39,625 nucleotides of DNA from CBDHDN01 sp965261585 (GTDB lineage Bacteria; Pseudomonadota; Alphaproteobacteria; UBA6615): positions 1 through 39,625 of the forward strand of contig CBDHDN010000057.1 of the NCBI GenBank assembly GCA_965261585.1, in the 5' to 3' direction. The stretch's first letter is position 1; every line of letters begins with the position of its first letter. A program made the position numbers and the translations under genes. The notes under the pieces are model-generated. The model was not told the origin of the DNA. It made no database searches and saw nothing but the letters and a program-made list of their open reading frames with translations. This document shows, piece by piece, positions 31,537 to 38,876 of the stretch.

Positions 31537-31820
31537 AGGTCCCCCAGATCCTCGTCGGTGTGCGGCACGCCGAGGTGGCGGTACTTGAAGAACTTCATGA
31601 TGGCGATCGTGCCGATGAAGTTGATCAGCGCGTAGACCAGGGCGATGTCCAGAAAATCCGGCCGACCGGCGAGAAAGCCGAGCGCCGCGATCAACAACAC
31701 GGTCTTGGTGCCGAACACGTTGACCGCGAGGATCCGGTCATAGACCGTCGGTCCGATAAACGCGCGGGCGAGCGCCAGCGCCATGGCGACGAGCAGCGCG
31801 ACAGTCGCGGCGCTGAACAT
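31533..31820 (-). CDS. MrpF-like subunit of the Mrp-like antiporter
   Basis: 95 residues, three hydrophobic helices. LALARAFIGPTVYDRILAVN is the family motif (GPTxxDRIxAxN), followed by FLDIALVYALINFIGTIAIM. The ATG at 31820 (MFSAATVALLV) overlaps the last base of the MrpE TGA stop, and its stop overlaps the MrpG start. Membrane subunit of the Mrp-type complex. Confidence 0.93.
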   Translation of the reverse strand: MFSAATVALLVAMALALARAFIGPTVYDRILAVNVFGTKTVLLIAALGFLAGRPDFLDIALVYALINFIGTIAIMKFFKYRHLGVPHTDEDLGDL

Positions 31821-32293
31821 CACGACCCTTCCATGGCGGCGACGCGCCGGTCCATGTCGCCGGTCTGCAGCGCCTCGGCCGCCGCCGCGGTCAGCGCGTG
31901 CACCTGCAGCCGGTTGCCCTCGACGTCGACGGTGACGGTGCCGGGCGTCAGCGTGATCGAATTGGCGTAGGTGACGAGGCCGACTTCCGTGCGCTCGTGC
32001 CCCTCGACCTCGATCACGCGCGGGTCGATCGGCAGGCGCGGGTCGACGATCAGCCGGGCGACATCGACGTTCGCCTTGAGGATCTCCCAACCGAGCCACG
32101 GCCAGTAGGTGAAGGCACGCCAGCTGAGATGGACGGGATGGCCTTCATGGTCGACGACGTCCATGCGCCGCGCCAAGGCGACGGTGGCGATGACCGACAG
32201 AACGCCCAGAACAAGCAGCTGCGGCTCGAAATGGCCGGACAGGCCAAGCCACAGGCCATAGAGCACGGCGGCCAGGCTGATGACGTGAAGCAA
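31820..32293 (-). CDS. MrpE-like subunit, first gene of the Mrp-like operon
   Basis: 157 residues. Two N-terminal hydrophobic helices (LAAVLYGLWLGLSGHFEPQL, LVLGVLSVIATVALARRMDV) are followed by the soluble MrpE domain with WEILKANVDVARLIVDPRLP and SITLTPGTVTVDVEGNRLQV, both diagnostic. Start uncertain: TTG at 32293 has GGGGAGG upstream but very close; no ATG is available nearby. As the first gene, its leader (32294-32389) abuts an IS1202-type element. Confidence 0.85.
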   Translation of the reverse strand: MLHVISLAAVLYGLWLGLSGHFEPQLLVLGVLSVIATVALARRMDVVDHEGHPVHLSWRAFTYWPWLGWEILKANVDVARLIVDPRLPIDPRVIEVEGHERTEVGLVTYANSITLTPGTVTVDVEGNRLQVHALTAAAAEALQTGDMDRRVAAMEGS

Positions 32294-32374
32294 TGCCTCC
32301 CCTCTCGCGCTACCGCCGGCCGGCCGTCCCCCGCAACGGCGCGGCAGTATGCCGAAACCGGCCGACCGGGCCAA

Positions 32375-32389
32375 GGTCAATCGGGCTGG
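32375..32389. repeat. 15-bp target duplication, left copy
   Basis: GGTCAATCGGGCTGG, repeated exactly at 33792-33806 on the other side of the IS1202-type element. Confidence 0.85.
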
Positions 32390-33791
32390 TGTAGATAGCG
32401 TGTGAGTTGTCCGGATTATGTGGCGCGCGAAGTGACCGTTTCTGGAATCGCTCCAAGGAGGTTTTTTTGCGGGGGCGAGGATGGAGCGGGCGCAGGTGCT
32501 ACAGGAGATCCGGGTGATGCGTTTCGAGGAGCTATTGGAGCGGCACGAACGCGGGGAGTTGACGCAGGAGGAGACGGGAGAGTTACTCGGGATGAGCGGT
32601 CGGACGTTCCGGCGTTGGCGTGAACGGTATCGCGAGGAGGGTGTGCCCGGGCTTGCGGACAGGCGTGTTGGCAAGCCGTCGCCCACCGTGCGGCGGCGAG
32701 CGAGCTATCGCAAATGCGGGGGCTGTATGAGGAGCTGTACGGCGACTTCACCGTGAAGCATTTCCACGAGAAGCTGGTCAAGCGGCATGGGTACAAGCTG
32801 GGCTACACGGTGACGCGTCTTGCGCTGCAGTCGGCGGGCTTGGTGCGTGCGGCGCCGCGGCGTGGCGCGCACCGGCGCAAGCGGCCGCGCCGGCCGATGG
32901 CGGGCATGCTGGTGCACCAGGACGCCTCGCGCCACGCCTGGCTGGCCGGCCATGCGCCGCTCGACCTGGTGGCGACACTGGACGATGCGACGAGCGAGCT
33001 CTACTCGGCGTTCCTGGTGGCCGAGGAAGGGACCGCCTCGAGCTTCCACGGGCTTGCCGAGACGATCTCCGCCGAGGGTCTGTTCTGCGCGCTCTATACC
33101 GACCGCGGCAGCCACTACTTCCACACGCCGGAGGCCGGCGGCAAGGTCTCGAAGGAGCGGCTGACCCAGGTCGGCCGGGCGCTGGCCGAACTCGGCATCG
33201 AGCACATCGCGGCGTACTCGCCGGAGGCGCGCGGCCGCTCGGAGCGCGCCTTCCGCACGCTCCAGGACCGCCTGGTCAAGGAGCTGGCGCTGGCCGGGAT
33301 CGCGACCGTGGCCGCCGCCAACCGGTTCATCGCCGAGGTCTACTTGCCCGAGCACAACGCCCGCTTCGCGGTGGCGGCCGAGGAGACGGGCTCGGCCTTC
33401 GTGCCGTGCCGGCCCGAGCAGTGGCGCGAGGTGCTGTGCGTGCGCGAGAACCGCCAGGTCGGCAACGACAACACCGTGCGCTGGCGCGGCCGGAGCTTGC
33501 AGATACCGCCTTCACGGCTGCGCCCGCACTTCGTGCGCGCCTAAGGTGTGCGTGCATGAATACCCCGACGGAGCGCTCGCCCTGTTCTGGGGACCGCACC
33601 GTATCGCCGAGCTCGCGCCGCCGCAGGCGAGCGCACCGATCGAACAGGCCGCGTGAATGACCGCGACGCGGCAAGCCCTGTGGGTTTGGGGACAAGGCTG
33701 CCGCCTTGCCCACAACCCCACAGGGCCAACCACCACAACAGCGGACAAATCATGCGCTACATAAAGCGGACAACTTGACGCGGCAGCTACA
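32390..33791 (+). mobile_element. IS1202/ISNCY-type insertion sequence (copy 2)
   Basis: 1402 bp with TGTAG...CTACA tips. The complement of the right end, TGTAGCTGCCGCGTCAAG, resembles the left end, TGTAGATAGCGTGTGAG. Both are followed by TTGTCCG and, a few bases later, TTATGT, as in copy 1. A perfect 15-bp duplication flanks it; long target duplications are known in the IS1202 group. It is inserted about 97 bp upstream of the first Mrp-like gene. Confidence 0.85.
32481..33656 (+). pseudogene. ISNCY (IS1202-like) transposase, frameshifted at two points
   Basis: Restored length about 390 residues, collinear with the intact protein at 11438-12613. The HTH (GELTQEETGELLGMSGRTFR) is in the first frame (from 32481). 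Near 32690-32715 the frame changes to LYEELYGDFTVKHFHEKL, and the core follows with MLVHQDASRHAWL (Asp), LYTDRGSHYFHTPEAG (Asp) and YSPEARGRSERAFRTL (Glu). At 33541-33544 a TAA appears because of one extra T; without it the frame reads FVRAKVCVHEYPDGALALFW to a TGA at 33654-33656. Inactive as read. Confidence 0.82.
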
Positions 33792-33806
33792 GGTCAATCG
33801 GGCTGG
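33792..33806. repeat. 15-bp target duplication, right copy
   Basis: GGTCAATCGGGCTGG, exact match to 32375-32389. Confidence 0.85.
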
Positions 33807-33981
33807 CGCGAAGGGGAGCTTGTCGAAGGGCGAGGTTCGTCGCACCAACCAGCGGCGTGCCTGTTGTTTTCGCGTGCGCGGCAGCGCCAAATCAGCCTAT
33901 AGGGTGCTCGCCAAGAGGTGAAAAGGGGGATCGGTCGCGCGGTGCTGGCATGCCGCCGCCTATCGCGATGGAGGATTGACC

Positions 33982-35643
33982 ATGCACCGTGTGCGCACCG
34001 CATTCGCGGCCGCCCTCGCCGTCTCTCTCATGCCGCTTACCGCCGCTGCCGCCCGCGACGAGCTGGTCATCGGCATCGGCCAGTTCCCCGAGGGATTCCA
34101 TCCCAACCTGTTCAGCCACGTCGCCCAGAGCCTGGTCATGGGCATGACGCGGCGGCCGTTTACGGCCTACGACCCCGACTGGAACCTGATCTGCATGCTG
34201 TGCACGGCGCTGCCGAGTTTCGCGAAAGGTACGGCGCGCGAGGAGCCTACGCTCGCCGGCACGCCCGGCCTGGCGTCGGATTACACGATCCGCCCCGATG
34301 CCGTGTGGGGCGACGGCACGCCGATCACGACCGACGACGTCATGTTCACCTGGGAGATCGGCCGCACCGAGGGCGCCGGCGTCGTCTCGACCGAGCTCTA
34401 CAACCAGATGGAGCGAATCGAGGTCCACGACGACAAGCGCTTCACCGTGCACTGGGACCGCCGTGCCTGCGATTTCGAGGGCATCAACGATTTCGAGGTC
34501 GTGCCGGCGCACCTCGAGCGCGCCGCGTTCGCCGAGCCGCGCGAGTACAAGCGGCGCACGCTCTACGAGACCGACACGACGAACCCCGGCCTCTACTACG
34601 GCCCGTACCGCATCACCCGGGTCGTGCCCGGCGCCATCATCGTCCTCGAGAAGAACCCGACCTGGTGGGGCAAGGAGCCCGAGTTCGAGCGCATCGTCTT
34701 CCGCATCATCGAGAACACGGCGGCGCTGGAGGCCAACCTGCTGTCCGGCGAGATCGACTACATCGCCGGCGAAGACGGCGTCACGCTGGACCAGGCGATC
34801 GCCTTCGACCAGCGCCACGGCGACGACTACAACGTCGTCTACAAGTCTGGCCTGATCTACGAGCATGTCGATTTGATGCTCGACAACCCGATCCTGCAGG
34901 ACCTGCGCGTCCGCCAGGCGCTGCTCTATGCGCTCGACCGCCAAGCCATCAGCGAGCGCCTGTTCGAGGGCCGCCAGCCGGTCGCCCACACCTCGGTCAA
35001 CCCGCTGGACGCCGTGCACTTCGACGACGTGCCAAAGTACGCGTTCGATCCCGACCGGGCGGTCGCGCTGCTCGAGGAGGCCGGCTGGACCGAGTTGCGC
35101 AACGGCATCCGCCACAACGCCGCCGGCGAGCGGCTGAGCCTCGAGATCATGACGACATCGGGCAACCGCATCCGCGAGCTGGTCGAGCAGGTCGGCCAGA
35201 GCATGTGGCGCGACGTCGGCATCGACGTGCGCATCCGCAACCAGCCGCCGCGCGTCTTCTTCGGCCAGACCCTGCGCGAACGTACGTTCGAAGGCATGGG
35301 CATGTACGCCTGGGTATCGGCGCCCGAGAACATCCCGCGCACGACCATGCACTCCGACATGATCCCGACGGCGGAGAACAACTTCTCCGGCCAGAACTAC
35401 ACCGGCTTTGTCAATGCCGAGATGGACGAGGTGCTGGAGCGCATTCAAATCGAATGCGGCGCCGCCGTGCAGACCGAGCTGTGGAACCGCATCCAGACGC
35501 TCTATGCCGAGAACCTGCCGGTGCTGCCGCTCTATTTCCGCTCCAGCGCGTTTGTCATGCCGAAGTGGCTGAAGGGTGTGACGCCGACCGGGCACCTCAA
35601 CCCCAGCACCCTGTGGGTCGAGCACTGGTCGGCCGAGGAGTAG
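33982..35643 (+). CDS. ABC transporter substrate-binding protein, peptide/opine type (family 5)
   Basis: Periplasmic binding protein of the SBP_bac_5 family, 553 residues. The signal peptide MHRVRTAFAAALAVSLMPLT ends near AAAA-RDELVIG. Family features are TIRPDAVWGDGTPITTDDVMFTWE, YGPYRITRVVPGAIIVLEKNPTWW, DLRVRQALLYALDRQAIS and PVLPLYFRSSAFVMP. The ATG at 33982 has GGAGG 7 nt upstream; an in-frame TTG lies 6 bp before. It is followed, after 194 bp of repeat DNA, by two matching permease genes. The ligand (oligopeptide, opine or nickel-like) cannot be told. Confidence 0.9.
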   Translation: MHRVRTAFAAALAVSLMPLTAAAARDELVIGIGQFPEGFHPNLFSHVAQSLVMGMTRRPFTAYDPDWNLICMLCTALPSFAKGTAREEPTLAGTPGLASDYTIRPDAVWGDGTPITTDDVMFTWEIGRTEGAGVVSTELYNQMERIEVHDDKRFTVHWDRRACDFEGINDFEVVPAHLERAAFAEPREYKRRTLYETDTTNPGLYYGPYRITRVVPGAIIVLEKNPTWWGKEPEFERIVFRIIENTAALEANLLSGEIDYIAGEDGVTLDQAIAFDQRHGDDYNVVYKSGLIYEHVDLMLDNPILQDLRVRQALLYALDRQAISERLFEGRQPVAHTSVNPLDAVHFDDVPKYAFDPDRAVALLEEAGWTELRNGIRHNAAGERLSLEIMTTSGNRIRELVEQVGQSMWRDVGIDVRIRNQPPRVFFGQTLRERTFEGMGMYAWVSAPENIPRTTMHSDMIPTAENNFSGQNYTGFVNAEMDEVLERIQIECGAAVQTELWNRIQTLYAENLPVLPLYFRSSAFVMPKWLKGVTPTGHLNPSTLWVEHWSAEE

Positions 35644-35664
35644 CCGGCACGCGCTGCAGAAATT

Positions 35665-35789
35665 CACCACAGAGGCACAGAGACACAGAGGAAGCAGGCC
35701 ATCGCAACCACATGCATGCCCTCATTGGTCTTCTTGCTGACGCCGTGACAATCCACGTGGTTCCTCTGTGCCTCTGTGCCTCTGTGGTT
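35665..35789. repeat. Inverted CACAGAGG repeat between binding-protein and permease genes
   Basis: The left arm CCACAGAGGCACAGAG at 35667 and the right arm CCTCTGTGCCTCTGTGG at 35771-35787 are inverted copies of a CACAGAGGCA-type repeat, about 70 bp apart and able to fold as a long hairpin. The same repeat is at 9956-9972. Confidence 0.7.
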
Positions 35790-35837
35790 AGCTGTGCAGG
35801 TGGAACGACGCTGTCCGCAGGCCGGGGAGCGCGCTGA

Positions 35838-36809
35838 GTGGCGCGCTATCTGAGCGGCCGGCTGGCCGAATCCCTGGTCGTTCTCGCCGTCATGTCGTTC
35901 GTCATCTTCTCGCTGATCGGTCTGATGCCGGGCGACCCGATCGACCTGATGGTCGCCGCCGACCCCAACCTGACCCAGGCCGATGCCGAGCGGCTGCGCC
36001 GCCTGCATGGCCTCGACCTGCCGATCATGACGCGCTACTGGAACTGGCTGACGGCGGCGTTGGCGGGCGACCTCGGCTACTCCCGCACGTTCTCGAAGCC
36101 GGTGCTGGACATCATGCTGCCGCGCCTCGGCAACACGCTGATCCTGCTCGGCCTCAGCTCCGTGCTGGCGATCGCGGTCGCCATCCCGCTCGGCATCGCC
36201 GCGGCGGTGCGGCCCCATTCGGCCGCCGACAACACGATCAACCTGTTCTGTTTCGCCGGCATCTCGGTGCCGCCATTCTGGCTGGCACTGCTGTTCATCC
36301 TGTTGTTCGCCGTGACCCTGGGCGTCCTGCCGGCCGGCGGTATGGCGCCGATCGACGGCGGCGGCCTGGTGGCCCGGGCGCGCTTCCTGGTGCTGCCGGT
36401 GGCGACGCTGGCGCTGGCCAGCCTGGCCGGCCACACCCGCTTCATGCGCGCGGCAATGATCGAAGCGCTGCGCCAGGACTATGTCCGCACCGCCCGCGCC
36501 AAGGGCGCCAGCCTCGGCCGCGTCGTCCTCGGCCACGCCCTGCGCAACGCCCTGTTGCCGCTGGTCACGATCATTGCGCTGGATTTCGGCGCGCTGTTTT
36601 CCGGCGCGCTGATCACCGAGACCATGTTCGCCTATCTGGGCATGGGCAAGCTGATCTTCGATTCCATCATGGGCAACGACTTCAATTTGGCCCTGGTGTC
36701 GCTGTTGTTCGCGACGTTCGTCGTGCTCGTCGGCAACCTGCTGGCCGACCTCGGCTATGCCGCGCTCGACCCGCGCATCAGCTATCGCGCCCTGGAGGCC
36801 CGCCGATGA
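35838..36809 (+). CDS. ABC transporter permease, DppB/OppB type
   Basis: Inner-membrane permease, 323 residues. The N-terminus MARYLSGRLAESLVVLAVMS and the segment LMPGDPIDLMVAADPNL are characteristic of DppB-like proteins. The EAA loop is seen in EALRQDYVRTARAKGASLGR. About six membrane segments. The GTG at 35838 is the only good start near the conserved N-terminus. It overlaps the next permease gene by 4 bp (ATGA). Confidence 0.92.
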   Translation: MARYLSGRLAESLVVLAVMSFVIFSLIGLMPGDPIDLMVAADPNLTQADAERLRRLHGLDLPIMTRYWNWLTAALAGDLGYSRTFSKPVLDIMLPRLGNTLILLGLSSVLAIAVAIPLGIAAAVRPHSAADNTINLFCFAGISVPPFWLALLFILLFAVTLGVLPAGGMAPIDGGGLVARARFLVLPVATLALASLAGHTRFMRAAMIEALRQDYVRTARAKGASLGRVVLGHALRNALLPLVTIIALDFGALFSGALITETMFAYLGMGKLIFDSIMGNDFNLALVSLLFATFVVLVGNLLADLGYAALDPRISYRALEARR

Positions 36810-37768
36810 CCGCCGCGCCGGCCCCCGCCGCGACGGCCCGCGCCGGGACGGACCATGTCGACGGCTTGAGCGTGCGCCGCATCCTGTGGCTGCGTTTCCT
36901 CGAGCACCGGCTGGCGGTGGCGAGCGGCTGCCTGCTGCTCGTCATCGTCGTGCTGGCGATCGCCGCGCCGCTGGCCGAGTGGGCGCTCGGCCTCGATGCC
37001 ACGTCGGTCGACCTGTTCAACCGGTTCGCGCGGCCCAGCGCGGCCCATCCCCTGGGCACCGACGAGGCCGGCCGCGACGTCCTGGTGCGCTTGCTCTATG
37101 GCGGCCGGGTGTCGCTGCTCGTCGGCCTTGCCGGCGCCACCGGCGCCGCGGTGATCGGCACGACGATCGGCCTCGTCGCCGGCTACTATGGCGGCCGCTT
37201 CGACGCCTTTCTGATGCGCTTCACCGACGGGGTGATCGCCTTGCCGGTGCTGCCGCTGTTGATCGTGCTGGCGGCGATCGACCTGGGCAAGCTGCCGCTG
37301 CCGGCGCGCATCGTCGAGTCCGAGCTGATCAGCCTCTACCGCATCATCTTCATCGTCGCCATCGTCGGCTGGACGACGGTCGCCCGGCTGGTGCGCGGCG
37401 CCACCTTGTCGGTGCGGGCGCGCGAGTTCGTGCTGGCGGCCGAGGGGCTGGGGGCCAGCCCGCGGCGCATCATGGCGCTACACATCCTGCCCAACGTGGT
37501 GTCGCCGATCATCGTCGCCATGACCCTGTCGATCGGCGGCGTGATTCTCTTGGAATCCGTGCTCAGCTTCCTCGGCCTCGGCATCCAGCCGCCGATCCCG
37601 AGCTGGGGCAACATGCTGACGAACGCCCAGGAGCTGATCTCGCTGGCGCCGCGGCTCGCCGTCTATCCGGGCCTGGTGATCTTCGTCACCGTCATGGCCT
37701 TCAATTTCCTCGGCGACGGCCTGCAGGATGCCCTCGACCCGCGCTCGCGCACCACCGGGCGCAAGTAG
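36806..37768 (+). CDS. ABC transporter permease, DppC/OppC type
   Basis: Second permease of the same importer, 320 residues. RRILWLRFLEHRLAVASGCL and HPLGTDEAGRDVLVRLLYGG (DppC signature) are near the N-terminus. The EAA loop is LAAEGLGASPRRIMALHILP, and the C-terminus ends FLGDGLQDALDPRSR, typical of the family. The ATG at 36806 overlaps the upstream stop. No ATPase gene follows; the next gene is rpsU. Confidence 0.92.
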   Translation: MTAAPAPAATARAGTDHVDGLSVRRILWLRFLEHRLAVASGCLLLVIVVLAIAAPLAEWALGLDATSVDLFNRFARPSAAHPLGTDEAGRDVLVRLLYGGRVSLLVGLAGATGAAVIGTTIGLVAGYYGGRFDAFLMRFTDGVIALPVLPLLIVLAAIDLGKLPLPARIVESELISLYRIIFIVAIVGWTTVARLVRGATLSVRAREFVLAAEGLGASPRRIMALHILPNVVSPIIVAMTLSIGGVILLESVLSFLGLGIQPPIPSWGNMLTNAQELISLAPRLAVYPGLVIFVTVMAFNFLGDGLQDALDPRSRTTGRK

Positions 37769-37946
37769 CGTGACTGCCTGTTATCCGGCGGCTCTTGCCA
37801 TTGACGGACCCGACGGTCGTTTTCACCCGGCCGGCGATGCCGGCTTGGCAGCCCCGCGGCAGTGTGATATGACCACCGTCCGGCCGGGCCATAGGGTTCC
37901 GGCACCGTTTTGTGCGACCGAACGCAAGGACAAGGAGACCGCCGCC
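37769..37946. other. Intergenic region and leader of rpsU
   Basis: 178 bp without a convincing gene. It contains AAGGAGA (37932-37938), 8 nt before the presumed rpsU start. In-frame codons run upstream to an ATG at 37869, but the encoded residues are not S21-like. Confidence 0.4.
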
Positions 37947-38153
37947 ATCGTCCAAGTCGTCGTCCGGGACAACAACGTCGATCAGGCCCTCAAGGTGCTG
38001 AAGAAGAAGATGCAGCGCGAGGGCGTTTTCCGCGAGATGAAGCTCCGCCGCAGCTACGAGAAGCCCTCCGAGAAGCGCGCCCGCGAAAAGGCCGAGGCCG
38101 TTCGCCGGGCCCGCAAGCTCGCCCGCAAGCGTATGGAACGCGAAGGCTACTGA
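37947..38153 (+). CDS. rpsU: 30S ribosomal protein S21, apparent AUC start codon
   Basis: Small basic ribosomal protein, 68 residues. QVVVRDNNVDQALKVLKKKM, REGVFREMKLRRSYEKPSEK and AVRRARKLARKRMEREGY are diagnostic for alphaproteobacterial S21. Homology begins at the ATC (37947-37949) read as the first residue before VQVVV. A ribosome site AAGGAGA lies 8 nt upstream of that ATC, so initiation there fits best although ATC is non-canonical. The nearest in-frame canonical start (ATG 37869) would add 26 unrelated residues. S21 helps start-region recognition in translation initiation. Confidence 0.88.
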   Translation: MVQVVVRDNNVDQALKVLKKKMQREGVFREMKLRRSYEKPSEKRAREKAEAVRRARKLARKRMEREGY

Positions 38154-38259
38154 CGCTGCCGGCGGCCCGCCCCCGCCACCTGTCCACACCCCCTACCCAG
38201 ACCCTTATTTCAATCCAGGTGTCGGCTTGCGACGGCCGCGGTGCGTCCTATGCTGGGCC

Positions 38260-38618
38260 ATGGTCGAGCACGCCCCCCGATTGAAGCGCGCCTACGCGGT
38301 ACCGGCGTCGGCCGACGGCACCCGGGTGCTCGTCGAACGGCTATGGCCGCGCGGCCTGACGAAGGAGGCCGTCGCGTCGACCACTGGCTCAAGGACGCCG
38401 CCCCCAGCTCGGACTTGCGAAAATGGTACGGCCACGACCCGGCCCGCTGGCCCGAGTTCCAAACCCGCTACCGTGCCGAGCTGGCGACCCGCGGCGGTGC
38501 CGTCGACGACCTGGTCGCGCTATGCCGCCAAGGGCCCGTCACGTTCGTCTTCGCCGCCCGCGACGAGGCCCGCAACGGCGCCGTCGTGCTGGCCGAGTAC
38601 GTGACGGAGCGGCTGTAG
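38260..38618 (+). pseudogene. DUF488 family protein, frameshifted
   Basis: Small cytosolic protein of about 119 residues, function unknown. LKRAYAVPASADGTRVLVER and LWPRGLTKEA are in frame with the ATG at 38260. The remainder, VDHWLKDAAPSSDLRKWYGHD and GPVTFVFAARDEARNGAVV, continues in another frame. One base seems missing at about 38371-38377 (GTCGCGTCGACC). With it restored the protein matches the family's full length. The gene follows rpsU by about 100 bp. Confidence 0.8.
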
Positions 38619-38876
38619 CGTTCGCTGGTTCGGCCACGCAAAACCCGCGCCTTGTCGGACGATCGATGGGGACATGAAACCAAAACGAACCCCGGACTTG
38701 ATCCGCGGGCCATCGCACGTTCAAGAGAGGTACTTGCAAGTACGCTCGGATTGGCCATCGCGCGTCGGGTTCGGTGCGAGCCGCGGAATGGGCCCCGGAT
38801 CAAGTCCGGGGTTTCATGGTTTTGGGGTTGGACCGTTCCTGCGAAATGACTCGGGTGGGGCAGCGGCAATGCGGGC
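38619..38876. repeat. Intergenic stretch with large inverted repeat
   Basis: Between the convergent DUF488 and pntB genes. CCCCGGACTTGATCCGCGGG (38691-38710) and CCCCGGATCAAGTCCGGGG (38793-38811) are GC palindromes set in longer inverted arms containing CATGAAACCAAAAC and GTTTCATGGTTTTGG. No gene seen. Confidence 0.65.

Noticed and set aside
33541..33660. A separate small plus-strand gene after the second IS1202-type transposase
   Set aside because: It is the frameshifted C-terminus of the transposase (VHEYPDGALALFWGP), matching the end of the intact copy at 11438-12613.
37728..38153. A 141-residue open frame containing S21
   Set aside because: The extra N-terminal residues overlap the DppC gene end and are not ribosomal; the ribosome site and homology place the start at 37947.
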